Of a DNA stretch of 64,000 nt, positions 27,560 to 35,423 are shown one piece after another. Source of the DNA: Paracoccus sp. (in: a-proteobacteria) (GTDB lineage Bacteria; Pseudomonadota; Alphaproteobacteria; Rhodobacterales; Rhodobacteraceae); assembly GCA_030538425.1 (NCBI GenBank), contig JAUNTZ010000004.1, positions 1 through 64,000 of the forward strand, in the 5' to 3' direction. The position numbers were made by a program, and so were the translations under genes. How positions within the stretch are numbered: position 1 is the stretch's first letter; each line of letters begins with the position of its first letter. The notes beneath the pieces are model-generated. The model was not told where the DNA came from. It saw nothing but the letters and a program-made list of their open reading frames with translations, and did not search any database.

Positions 27560-28597
27560 TCAGCCGGTCAGCCCCGCCCGCAGCGCGGCCTCATCCAGAC
27601 GGTCATGTTCCGCGATGAACACCAGAGCCGAGCGGCGCGGCTCATCCGCGCGCCATGGCCGGTCGAACTGATGGCGCAGGCGCGGCCCGACGGCTTGCAG
27701 CAGAAGGCGCATCGGCTTGCCCTCGATTGCCGCGTAACCCTTGACCCGAAGGATGTCATGGGCGGCAATCAGCGCCTCAACCCGCGCGGCCAGATCCTCT
27801 GGCGAGGCGAAAGCGCCTGTCTCAACCACCACGGTCTCAAAATCGTCATGTTCGTGATCGTCGGCCCCGTCATGATGCGACGGACGCGAAGCCAGATCGT
27901 CCTCAGCCCCCGCGCCTAGCCCCAAAACGACGCGCGGATCGACCACGCCTTCGGCAGCCTCGATCACCGGCAGCTTGCGCGGGGCCTCGGCGGCGATGAC
28001 CTCGCGGGCGCGGGCCACGGCGTCAGGCCCGGCCAGATCGGGCTTGGTCAGGATCACCAGATCGGCGCAGGCAATCTGGTCCTCGAACACCTCGGCCAAG
28101 GGCGTCTCATGGTCGAGGCTGTCATCGGCGGCGCGCTGCGCATCGACCGCCGCCACGTCCGGCGCAAACCGCCCCGCCGCAACCGCCTCGGCATCGGCCA
28201 GGGCCACCACCCCGTCCACCGTGATGCGAGAGCGGATCGCAGGCCAGTCAAAGGCCCGCAGCAAGGGTTTGGGCAGCGCCAGACCCGAGGTCTCGATCAG
28301 GATATGATCGGGGCGCGGGTCCAGTTTCAGCAAAGCCTCAACCGTTGGGATAAAGTCATCGGCGACCGTGCAGCAGATGCAGCCATTGGCCAGCTCGACG
28401 ATATTTTCTTCGGGGCAATCGGGGATCGCGCAGGATCTGAGCATCTCGCCATCGACGCCGACGCTGCCGAATTCATTGACGATCACCGCCAGACGGCGCC
28501 CGCCCGCATGGCGCATCAGATGCGAGATGAGCGTGGTTTTCCCCGCGCCCAGAAAGCCGGTGATGATGGTGACGGGGATTTTCGACAGATCGGTCAT
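27560..28597 (-). CDS. cobW: CobW family GTPase
   Basis: COG0523 G3E GTPase thought to supply cobalt for corrin metallation. 345 residues. P-loop GFLGAGKTTLISHL near residue 12, the metal-binding GCICC motif near 72, ILTKPD base-recognition motif, and a His/Asp-rich loop (SHHDGADDHEHDD) ahead of the C-terminal domain that could hold metal. ATG at 28597 overlaps the DUF1636 stop; the longer open frame upstream lies within that gene. Confidence 0.94.
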   Translation of the reverse strand: MTDLSKIPVTIITGFLGAGKTTLISHLMRHAGGRRLAVIVNEFGSVGVDGEMLRSCAIPDCPEENIVELANGCICCTVADDFIPTVEALLKLDPRPDHILIETSGLALPKPLLRAFDWPAIRSRITVDGVVALADAEAVAAGRFAPDVAAVDAQRAADDSLDHETPLAEVFEDQIACADLVILTKPDLAGPDAVARAREVIAAEAPRKLPVIEAAEGVVDPRVVLGLGAGAEDDLASRPSHHDGADDHEHDDFETVVVETGAFASPEDLAARVEALIAAHDILRVKGYAAIEGKPMRLLLQAVGPRLRHQFDRPWRADEPRRSALVFIAEHDRLDEAALRAGLTG

Positions 28598-28983
28598 GGC
28601 ATGTCCTCGGATGGGGGGATGCGGGCGATGGTGTTCTTGCGGATATGGATGGGCCTTTCGCGCCAGGGAACAAGCCCCGCGGGCGCCGCCGCAAAGGCTG
28701 CGGCATATTCGGTCAGCATGGTGGCGTGATCCTCGGGGTCGAGACGGCCCAGAACATAGCTCCAGCGGCCCGGCCCGCGCAAAACGGCGGTGCAGCCATG
28801 GTCGCAATTCGACAGGCATTCGACCCCGCGCAGCCTGACCCCCGGCGGCAGGGCGGTGGCACAGGCATCGGCCAACCGTTGCCCGTCACGGGGTGCGTCA
28901 GGCAGGGCAACCGCGCCGGTCACGCGGCAGGTGGTGCAGATCAGCAATTCGACCGGCGCAGAGGGGGAGGCGGGGGCGGACAT
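28594..28983 (-). CDS. DUF1636 family metal-binding protein
   Basis: A 129-residue protein of DUF1636, frequently found beside cobW. Cysteines in LLICTTCRVTG and VECLSNCDHGCTAVL resemble the thioredoxin-like [2Fe-2S] ferredoxin pattern, so a metal or cluster is likely (inference). It overlaps cobW in ATGA. It lies 107 bp after hupE with no obvious terminator between, so it is probably in the same riboswitch-controlled transcript. Confidence 0.8.
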   Translation of the reverse strand: MSAPASPSAPVELLICTTCRVTGAVALPDAPRDGQRLADACATALPPGVRLRGVECLSNCDHGCTAVLRGPGRWSYVLGRLDPEDHATMLTEYAAAFAAAPAGLVPWRERPIHIRKNTIARIPPSEDMP

Positions 28984-29090
28984 GGGCTATCAGGTCACGG
29001 CTTGGGTGCAGCAAGGGCGCTGCGGTCATGGGATACGGTCATGGAGATGCGCGGCCCGGGACAGCCCGGGCCACGGCGGATCATCGGCAA

Positions 29091-29708
29091 TCAGCCAAGG
29101 ATCAGATGCTCGACATGCTCGGCCATGAAGGCCACGCCAACGCCGGTCAGCAGCGCCGCCGCGATGCGCGGCTGATAGCCCGCACGCATCCCGGCCTCGG
29201 TCGCCTTGGCGGCGGCTGCGGCAATCGCGAACTGAATCGCGGCAAAGCCCAGCAGATAAGCGGCCACCGGCATCGGCTCGGACCCGATCACCGCCTCGCC
29301 ATAAGCCCAGCCGTGGAACAGACCGGCGGCGGCAAAGCCCGCCAGCGCCACCGGACGCGCCATATCGCGCCCCGAGACCAGCAGCGCACCCAGCAAAACC
29401 ACCGAAAGCGCGATGGCAAGTTCCGCGCCCGGCAGGGTCACACCCGCCAGAATAAGCAGCGTGCCGGCCATGGTCGCGGCGATAAAGGCCAAGGGCGCGG
29501 CAAGTCCCACACCCCTGACCGTGGCCGCGATCCCGGCCAGCAGCACGAAGGCCAGATGATCGACGCCGATCACCGGATGGGCCAGCCCGCTGAGCAGGCC
29601 ATGAGCAAATGTCTGCGGCGCCTCGCCGCCCATCGGGTGATGGGCAAAGGCCGGGGCCGCGATCATAGTGATTGGCAGCGCGACTGGCAGAGCCAAGAGT
29701 TTCTTCAT
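29091..29708 (-). CDS. HupE/UreJ family protein, probable cobalt (or nickel) transporter
   Basis: A 205-residue membrane protein with an N-terminal signal segment (MKKLLALPVALPITMIAAPA) and about six further hydrophobic helices. The HPVIGVDHLAFVLLAG motif near residue 49, with His-x4-x-Asp-His, is the metal-selectivity motif of the HupE/UreJ family. B12-riboswitch-controlled HupE genes are established as predicted cobalt importers, and this one has such a riboswitch. ATG at 29708 is fixed by GAGGGACAG just upstream; the open frame continues upstream through the riboswitch but that part is non-coding. Confidence 0.9.
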   Translation of the reverse strand: MKKLLALPVALPITMIAAPAFAHHPMGGEAPQTFAHGLLSGLAHPVIGVDHLAFVLLAGIAATVRGVGLAAPLAFIAATMAGTLLILAGVTLPGAELAIALSVVLLGALLVSGRDMARPVALAGFAAAGLFHGWAYGEAVIGSEPMPVAAYLLGFAAIQFAIAAAAAKATEAGMRAGYQPRIAAALLTGVGVAFMAEHVEHLILG

Positions 29709-29735
29709 CTGTCCCTCAACATATTGGGGGGACAG
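29709..29735 (-). promoter_or_regulatory. Hairpin that can hide the hupE ribosome-binding site
   Basis: On the minus strand CTGTCCC at 29735-29729 pairs with GGGACAG at 29715-29709, which ends directly at the ATG and includes part of the GAGGGACAG ribosome-binding site. This is a plausible expression platform for translational control by the riboswitch. Confidence 0.6.
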
Positions 29736-29794
29736 GGTTTGATGGCGGGCGCAAAGCTGACCCGTCACCGGCACACCCCGTCCGGTTTCGTCTT

Positions 29795-29996
29795 CCGATG
29801 CTGGCAGGTCTCCCGGCTTGCGGATGTCCAAGGGCGGGCCTTGGGCGGCGGCCCCGCCTTCCCGGCGCGCGGCCAGTGGCATTGGGGCGACCTCTCCGGT
29901 CACGGTCGCGGGGGCGGCTGCGCTTGAGGGTGGTCTTGCCCGCCCCTGTCGCATTCCCTTTTCACCTGCGTTAAACAGGCACCAGCCCGACCCTTT
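29795..29996 (-). ncRNA. Cobalamin (adenosylcobalamin) riboswitch
   Basis: On the minus strand the conserved elements appear in order: GGTGCC near 29984, GGTGAAAAGGGAAT at 29966-29953, CAGCCGCCCCCGCGACCGTGA at 29920-29900, GCCACTGG at 29880-29873, and the B12 box AAGCCGGGAGACCTGCC at 29819-29803. It lies upstream of hupE and, through the continuous minus-strand run, probably controls hupE to cobJ. High cobalamin would reduce expression. Confidence 0.93.
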
Positions 29997-30036
29997 TGCG
30001 ACCGGGCCCACGACAAGTCAAGCAAGGATGCGCCCG

Positions 30037-30645
30037 ATGAATGACGACGCCACCCGCCACCGCGAGAAAAAGGCCAAAATTCAGGCCGCCCGAGCGAAGA
30101 TGATGGAGGCCAAGACCATCGAAAAAGGCCTGATCATCGTCCATACCGGGCCGGGCAAGGGCAAGTCCTCGTCCGGGTTCGGGATGATTCTGCGGGCGGT
30201 GGCGCATGGCATGCCCTGCGCGGTGGTCCAGTTCATCAAGGGCGCCTGGGACACCGGCGAGCGGCGCCTGCTGACCGGCCATTTCGGCGATCTGGTCCAG
30301 TTTTACGCGATGGGTGAGGGCTTTACCTGGGACACGCAGGACCGAGAACGCGACATCGCCGCCGCGCGTGCCGGCTGGGACAAGGCCCGCGAGCTGATCC
30401 GAGATCCGCGCAACCGTATGGTTTTGCTTGATGAAATCAATATCGCGCTGCGTTATGATTATCTCTCGGCGGACGAGGTGGTGGGGTTCTTGCGCGATGA
30501 AAAGCCCGAGATGACCCATGTCGTGCTGACCGGTCGCAACGCGCCCGAGGCGCTGATCGAGGCGGCGGATCTGGTCACCGAAATGACGCTTGTGAAACAT
30601 CCGTTCCGTTCAGGCGTGAAGGCGCAGGCCGGGGTCGAATACTGA
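30037..30645 (+). CDS. cobO: Cob(I)yrinic acid a,c-diamide adenosyltransferase
   Basis: Transfers the adenosyl group from ATP to the corrin cobalt (BtuR/CobA type). 202 residues. P-loop HTGPGKGKSSSGFGM near residue 36, FIKGAWDTGERR, and VLLDEINIALRYDY as the Walker B region. Two in-frame ATGs exist at 30028 and 30037; AAGGA overlaps the first and is eight bases ahead of the second, so 30037 (MNDDATRH) is chosen. Divergent from the riboswitch-controlled run, and convergent with cobQ across a repeat array. Confidence 0.95.
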   Translation: MNDDATRHREKKAKIQAARAKMMEAKTIEKGLIIVHTGPGKGKSSSGFGMILRAVAHGMPCAVVQFIKGAWDTGERRLLTGHFGDLVQFYAMGEGFTWDTQDRERDIAAARAGWDKARELIRDPRNRMVLLDEINIALRYDYLSADEVVGFLRDEKPEMTHVVLTGRNAPEALIEAADLVTEMTLVKHPFRSGVKAQAGVEY

Positions 30646-30654
30646 CGCCGCGCT

Positions 30655-31398
30655 GGCGGAGGGACGCGCCTCCGGCGGGGATATTTGGTGACAAAAGACG
30701 GGTTTTGTGCGGCTTGTAAAGCCTCAGCTTTCCGGGCCGGGCCGCCCTGATGCGATCTGCAACAGAAGGTCCAGATGCCGGGCGATGCGATCGGCCAGCT
30801 CGTCCAGCACCTGCTCAAGCCCCGCGCGAGAGGCAAAGCGTGAGGGGGATGCCGAGCCGGGGTATCGGCAACAAAGGGTGCGCTTTGAGCGGCTTGTAAA
30901 TGCTCAGCTTTCGTGGCCGCGTAGATGCGCTGCGCTCTGCAACGGAAGGTCAAGGTTGGCGATAGCGGGTGATGTGATCGTCCAGCACTTGTTCAAGCGC
31001 CGCGCGATGGGCAAGGCGTGAGGGGTGACGCCTCCGGCTGGGATACTGGGGGAACAAAAGGCGCGCTTTATGCTTCTTCTGTGCGTAAATACTCATCTTT
31101 CGGGCCCGGGCCGCCGCGTGGCCCTCTGCAACAGAAGGCCCAGATCGAGCTGGCAGGCGATGTGACCAGCCAGATGGCCAAGCACTTGTTCAAGACGCCC
31201 GCGGAAGGTCTGAGGGGGCGACGCCTTCGGCGGGGTATTGGGACAAGAGAGGCGCTTTGTGCTTCTTCTAAATGCTCAGCTATCAGGCCGGGGCCGCTGC
31301 GCTGCGATCTGCAACAGAAGGTCCAGATCGAGATGGCGGGCGATGTGCTCGGCCAGCTCGTCCAGCACCTGCTCAAGCCCCGCACGATAGGCAAAGCG
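30655..31398. repeat. Four-unit tandem array of the cobQ 3' end
   Basis: Unit boundaries, placed at TGAGGG, are near 30655, 30841, 31019, 31211 and 31398, so units are 178-192 bp. Each contains about 70 bp of intergenic DNA (GCCTCCGGCGGGGATATTT in the first) and the last 39 codons of cobQ on the minus strand, marked by GATCTGCAACAGAAGGTC and CAGCTCGTCCAGCACCTG. Only the rightmost unit belongs to the live gene. The other three have indels and many substitutions. They fill the 630 bp between cobO and cobQ; nothing else was seen there. Confidence 0.9.
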
Positions 31399-32739
31399 TG
31401 AGGGCGCGACGCCCAGATGGGCCAGAAAAGCGCTGCGAAAGGCGTCGTCGCTGAACAGCCCGTGCAGATAGCTGCCGATCACGCGCCCGTCGGGGCTGGC
31501 CGCGCCCTCGGGGCGACCGTCCAGCACGAAAGGCGCGCGGGCGCAGTCCGGGCCGGTGGTGCGGCCCAGATGGATCTCATAGCCCTCAAGCGCCAACCCG
31601 CTTGCGCGGTCGGTGGCGTGGACCGGGCGGACGGTTTTTTCCGCACTGATCGTGGTGGTCACGTCCAAGAGGCCAAGGCCCGGCGCATGGGCCTGACCCT
31701 CAACGCCGCCCGGATCGGCGATGCTCTGGCCCAACATCTGATATCCGCCGCAGAGCCCCATAACCCATGCGCCCCTCTCGCGGGCGGCGGCGATGTCGCG
31801 GTCCCAGCCCTCGGCGCGCAGGGCGGCCAGATCGGCCATGGTCGATTTGCTGCCCGGAAGCAGGATCATATCGGCGCTCCGCGGCAGAGGACGGCCGGGC
31901 GGGACAAGTTCAACGCTGAGGCCCGGTTCCTGCATCAGCGGGTCGAGATCGTCGAAATTCGCGATCCGGGGCAGTTGCGGCACGGCGATGAGAAAAGCGC
32001 CGCGCCCGGCGCTGCGGCGCAGGTCGGCGGCATCCTCGGCAGGGAGAAGATGCGCCTTGGGGAACCATGGCAACACGCCCAGACCGGGCCAGCCGGTGCG
32101 CCGCGAGATCTCGGCATAGCCATCGTCGAAAAGTTGAGAATCGCCTCGGAACTTGTTGACCAGAAAGCCTTTTATCATCGCCGCATCATCCGGCGCGATG
32201 ACCGCCTGTGTGCCGACGATCTGCGCGATCACGCCGCCACGGTCGATATCGCCTGCCAGCACCACCGGCACAGCGGCGGCGCGGGCGAAGCCCATATTGG
32301 CGATATCGGCCTCGCGCAGGTTGATCTCGGCGGGGCTGCCCGCGCCCTCGACGATGACCAGATCGGCCCCGTCGCTCAGCCTCTGAAAGCTGTCAAGAAC
32401 CGCGCCCATCAATTGCGGCTTGAGGCGGCGATAGTCGGCGGCGCGGGCGCGGCCCCAGAGCTTGCCCTGAACGATGATCTGCGCGCCGGTCTCGGATTCG
32501 GGTTTCAGCAGGACCGGGTTCATATCGACCGAAGGGCTAACCCCGCAGGCCATGGCCTGCATCGCCTGTGCGCGCCCGATCTCACCGCCATCGGGGGTTG
32601 CGGCGGCGTTGTTCGACATGTTTTGCGGCTTGAACGGGCGGACCCGCAGCCCGCGCCGGGTGAAGGCCCGGCACAGCCCCGCGACCAAAAGCGATTTGCC
32701 GACATTCGAGCCGGTGCCTTGTATCATCACGCAGCGCAT
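31276..32739 (-). CDS. cobQ: Cobyric acid synthase
   Basis: Amidates the b, d, e and g side chains of adenosylcobyrinic a,c-diamide. 487 residues. P-loop-like [20 protein letters not shown] at residues 4-23, [11 protein letters not shown], then the glutamine amidotransferase domain with the nucleophile in [13 protein letters not shown] and a late GYEIHLG. Last codons ([18 protein letters not shown]) lie in the terminal unit of a four-unit tandem array of its own 3' end. Confidence 0.96.
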   Translation of the reverse strand: MRCVMIQGTGSNVGKSLLVAGLCRAFTRRGLRVRPFKPQNMSNNAAATPDGGEIGRAQAMQAMACGVSPSVDMNPVLLKPESETGAQIIVQGKLWGRARAADYRRLKPQLMGAVLDSFQRLSDGADLVIVEGAGSPAEINLREADIANMGFARAAAVPVVLAGDIDRGGVIAQIVGTQAVIAPDDAAMIKGFLVNKFRGDSQLFDDGYAEISRRTGWPGLGVLPWFPKAHLLPAEDAADLRRSAGRGAFLIAVPQLPRIANFDDLDPLMQEPGLSVELVPPGRPLPRSADMILLPGSKSTMADLAALRAEGWDRDIAAARERGAWVMGLCGGYQMLGQSIADPGGVEGQAHAPGLGLLDVTTTISAEKTVRPVHATDRASGLALEGYEIHLGRTTGPDCARAPFVLDGRPEGAASPDGRVIGSYLHGLFSDDAFRSAFLAHLGVAPSRFAYRAGLEQVLDELAEHIARHLDLDLLLQIAAQRPRPDS

Positions 32740-32796
32740 CTTGCCCCCGAGACTGTTTCGCCAGACCTAAGCGGCGGGGCGGGCAAGAGCAATCGC

Positions 32797-33597
32797 CTAG
32801 CTGCCGATCAGCGCGCGGCCCTGCCCAAGCAGCGGCTGCGCCTGTCCCAAAAGCCCGCTGCCCCCGCCGCCGATAATCGCCAGCGAGCCGCCCGCGCCGC
32901 CCGCGCCGGGCGCGCTGCCCAGCAATGTGAGCCGCTGTTCGGGGGCCGGGCGATAGCGGCGGGTGCGGCCTGCGGGCATCAGGTCGGGCACAATATGGGG
33001 CGCAAGCTCGGGCGAGAGCGCGGCAAAGCTGTTATAAGTCTCAGACGTGCCGGTCATGCCGTCGAACCCGCGCTGCCGAAAGCCCGCGCGAAGCTCATCG
33101 AAACGGGCCAGATAGCGGTTGGCATGCTGCGGTGTGCGTGAATGGAACGCGCCCGCCGCGCGGCGCCAATCGCCGAATTCGCGGTAAAGCTCGGTCACGA
33201 AGCGGGCCGCGTAGCGGGTGTTCTCAAGCGGATCGAACATCGCGGCGGGCGAGGAAAAATGCTGACCATGCCAGCGATAATTCAGCTGAAAACAGCCAAT
33301 ATCGACGTTCAGCCGCCCCTGTCGTACCCGCTCTTCGGCAAAAGCCACGGCAGAGGGGCGGTCGTCGAACCAGACCCCGCGCCCTTCGGCATTCACGCTC
33401 CACGCCCAGGGGCGCACCGTGGCCCCGCGCCTTCGCCCGGTTTCGGTCAGGGTCAGCGTGGCCAGAATATCGGCCGGAACGCCGGTCTCAGAGGCGACCT
33501 GAAGGGCGGCGCGTTCGCACATCTCAGCGGGCGCCCCGGCCAGCACAGGCAGGGGCAGCAATGTCAGAATCAGCAATGTCACCAGACGCAGGATCAT
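32797..33597 (-). CDS. Lytic transglycosylase (SLT domain) family protein
   Basis: A secreted 266-residue protein that probably cleaves peptidoglycan. Signal peptide MILRLVTLLILTLLPLPVLA, then an SLT-type domain with LTLTETGRRRG (catalytic Glu candidate), VDIGCFQLNYRWHG and YAARFVTELYREFGDW. The C-terminal 70 residues are low-complexity and glycine-rich. The ATG at 33597 is preferred because it begins a clean signal peptide. Stand-alone gene between cobQ and a DsbA-like gene. Confidence 0.85.
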   Translation of the reverse strand: MILRLVTLLILTLLPLPVLAGAPAEMCERAALQVASETGVPADILATLTLTETGRRRGATVRPWAWSVNAEGRGVWFDDRPSAVAFAEERVRQGRLNVDIGCFQLNYRWHGQHFSSPAAMFDPLENTRYAARFVTELYREFGDWRRAAGAFHSRTPQHANRYLARFDELRAGFRQRGFDGMTGTSETYNSFAALSPELAPHIVPDLMPAGRTRRYRPAPEQRLTLLGSAPGAGGAGGSLAIIGGGGSGLLGQAQPLLGQGRALIGS

Positions 33598-33783
33598 GCC
33601 CCGATGATGCGCCCAAAAAGGTTGAGATCGGGTTAAGCCGCCCGCGATTTTGCGCATCCTCACGCGAAAGTTGGACGTCGCGGGTTGCCGCCATGGGGTG
33701 CTGCGCTAGACTATGGGTCAAATAACGAACCTCATAAATCATATGAGAAATCGATGATATCCGATTGATTGAAAGGAATAAAC

Positions 33784-34419
33784 ATGCTGACCCGCCGTCA
33801 ATCTATCGCCCGTGGCCTTGCCGCCGGATCGGTTCTGGTCATCCCCACCGCCGCGCTGTCGCAGCAACCCCATGCCAACCCGATGCCACCGGAACTGCGC
33901 CAGGCGCTAGAGCGCGAGGCCAACGCGCCGGTTCTGGGCAATCCGAACGGCGATATCACGCTGGTCGAGTTCTTTGACTATAACTGCCAGTGGTGCCGCA
34001 AGCTGGTGGACGATATTCCGCATTATATCGAAAGCGACCCCAATTTGCGGATCGTTTTCCGCGAATGGCCGGTGTTTGGCGAGGGTTCGTTCTATGCCGC
34101 GCAGGTGGCGCTGGCCTCACTGCCGCAGGGCAAATATTGGCAGACCCATCACGCGCTGATGAAGATCCGGGGCCGGGCCGAGCCTGCTTCGGTGGACCGC
34201 GTGATCCGTCAGGTCGGGCTGGATGAGGCCCGTCTGCGTGAGGATATGCAGGGGCAGGCGGTGTCGTCTCATCTGCTTCATTCGCATGAGCTGGCCGATT
34301 CCATGGGGCTGGCGGGCACGCCGACCTTCATCGCCGGGCATGAGGCGCATTTCGGCGATATCTCGCGCTCGGACATGCGGGAGTTCATTGCGCAGGCGCG
34401 GCGGGATCTGGGCGTCTGA
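33784..34419 (+). CDS. DsbA family thiol-disulfide oxidoreductase
   Basis: Periplasmic thioredoxin-fold protein of 211 residues. The N-terminus MLTRRQSIARGLAAGSVLV has a twin-arginine pair and ends in a likely cleavage site after ALSQQ. Active site is YNCQWCRK, a C-x2-C. The cis-proline region is AGTPTFIAG. A substrate would be exported proteins needing disulfide formation or reduction; the DSBA/Com1-like group (ScsC/BdbD-like) fits best. AAGGAATAAAC precedes the ATG. A terminator follows. Confidence 0.88.
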   Translation: MLTRRQSIARGLAAGSVLVIPTAALSQQPHANPMPPELRQALEREANAPVLGNPNGDITLVEFFDYNCQWCRKLVDDIPHYIESDPNLRIVFREWPVFGEGSFYAAQVALASLPQGKYWQTHHALMKIRGRAEPASVDRVIRQVGLDEARLREDMQGQAVSSHLLHSHELADSMGLAGTPTFIAGHEAHFGDISRSDMREFIAQARRDLGV

Positions 34420-34426
34420 GTGCCGG

Positions 34427-34450
34427 AACCCGCGCTGCGAGCGCGGGTTT
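34427..34450. terminator. Hairpin between DsbA-like and sulfotransferase genes
   Basis: A perfect 10-bp stem, AACCCGCGCT with AGCGCGGGTT, around a GCG loop, followed by one more T. It sits at a convergent junction and probably serves both strands. Confidence 0.6.
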
Positions 34451-34469
34451 CCCCTCACATTACAACGCC

Positions 34470-35288
34470 TTACCGGCCAAGTTTCGCGTGAACCTCGTCC
34501 AGATCGACCTCGGCGCTTGGGAATTTGTTGTCGGGGTCGTCAAAGTCATATTTGAACAGCTGGAAGTCCTTTTTATAGATCTCCCAGACCAGATGGCGCG
34601 ACAGATCGTCGAAATAATCGCTGACCTTATGGGCGCGCTTGGGGCCGTGGCCCTCTGATTCGTTAAAGCGCGGCACCTCTTCGACATTGACCTGAAACGG
34701 GGTCTCGGCGGCGTCCAGAACCGCCTGCATCCCCTGATTGAACTTTTCGGTGAAGAAAATCTGGTCGTAGCGCCCGCCATTGACGATAAAGGTCGAGATA
34801 TGGCCCGACATGGCCGACCAGTGAATATCCGGGTCCATCGGACGCCGCCAGCGGATGGTGTCGCGCGCAAACAGCAAAAAGCGGCGGAACGACCGGACCT
34901 GATCGAAGTCGAAATTATCCTCGGGTGAGCCGACCTCGATGCCGTATTCCTGGATCAGCTGCGGCACCAGATTGCCGCGATAGCGCTTGCCATTGCGCTG
35001 AATCCCGCAGATTTTGTCAAAAAACGACGACAGGATACGCGCGTAAGGGTTGCGCACGCAGGTGAAGGTCACGCCCTTGCGGGCGCGCACGGCGGCCTCG
35101 ATCGGGGCCTGGCTGTGGTCCAGCGACCATTTATGCATGCCCTCGCGCGCATCATGGATGTCGCCGTCGAAATAGCGCCCGTTATCCGAGTAATACATGA
35201 TCTGACCGATGGTCGAGCAGGCGCATTTGGGCACCACGCGATAGGTGATGCTTTGGCTTTCCGTCATCCAGGTGCCGGGGAACCCCAT
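34470..35288 (-). CDS. Sulfotransferase family 2 protein
   Basis: A 272-residue PAPS-dependent sulfotransferase, probably acting on a carbohydrate. The 5'-phosphosulfate loop is VVPKCACSTIGQ near residue 20 and the 3'-phosphate loop is TCVRNPYARILSSFFDK near 77, the pair that defines family 2 (HNK-1/carbohydrate type). No signal peptide or clear membrane anchor was seen. ATG at 35288 follows GAGGTAAAACC. It is divergent from a GT14 glycosyltransferase, so the two may decorate the same surface glycan. Confidence 0.8.
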   Translation of the reverse strand: MGFPGTWMTESQSITYRVVPKCACSTIGQIMYYSDNGRYFDGDIHDAREGMHKWSLDHSQAPIEAAVRARKGVTFTCVRNPYARILSSFFDKICGIQRNGKRYRGNLVPQLIQEYGIEVGSPEDNFDFDQVRSFRRFLLFARDTIRWRRPMDPDIHWSAMSGHISTFIVNGGRYDQIFFTEKFNQGMQAVLDAAETPFQVNVEEVPRFNESEGHGPKRAHKVSDYFDDLSRHLVWEIYKKDFQLFKYDFDDPDNKFPSAEVDLDEVHAKLGR

Positions 35289-35423
35289 GGTTTTACCTCT
35301 TATCACAAGCCAGCTTCTTGCGGGGGCTGGCAAAATCGTTCACAGACAGAAAGCAAATCGGCGCAGATTTTACAACGTCTGGCGTGCTTAAAAAATTGTA
35401 ACTTTGTAACTCTCAGACAGCAT

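Noticed and set aside
29709-30011. Longer N-terminus of the hupE-like gene
   Set aside because: The open frame passes through the riboswitch; a signal peptide and ribosome-binding site define the start at 29708.
30655-31398. Insertion sequence or integron remnant between cobO and cobQ
   Set aside because: No transposase or integrase fragment and no terminal inverted repeats; the DNA is fully explained by copies of the cobQ end.
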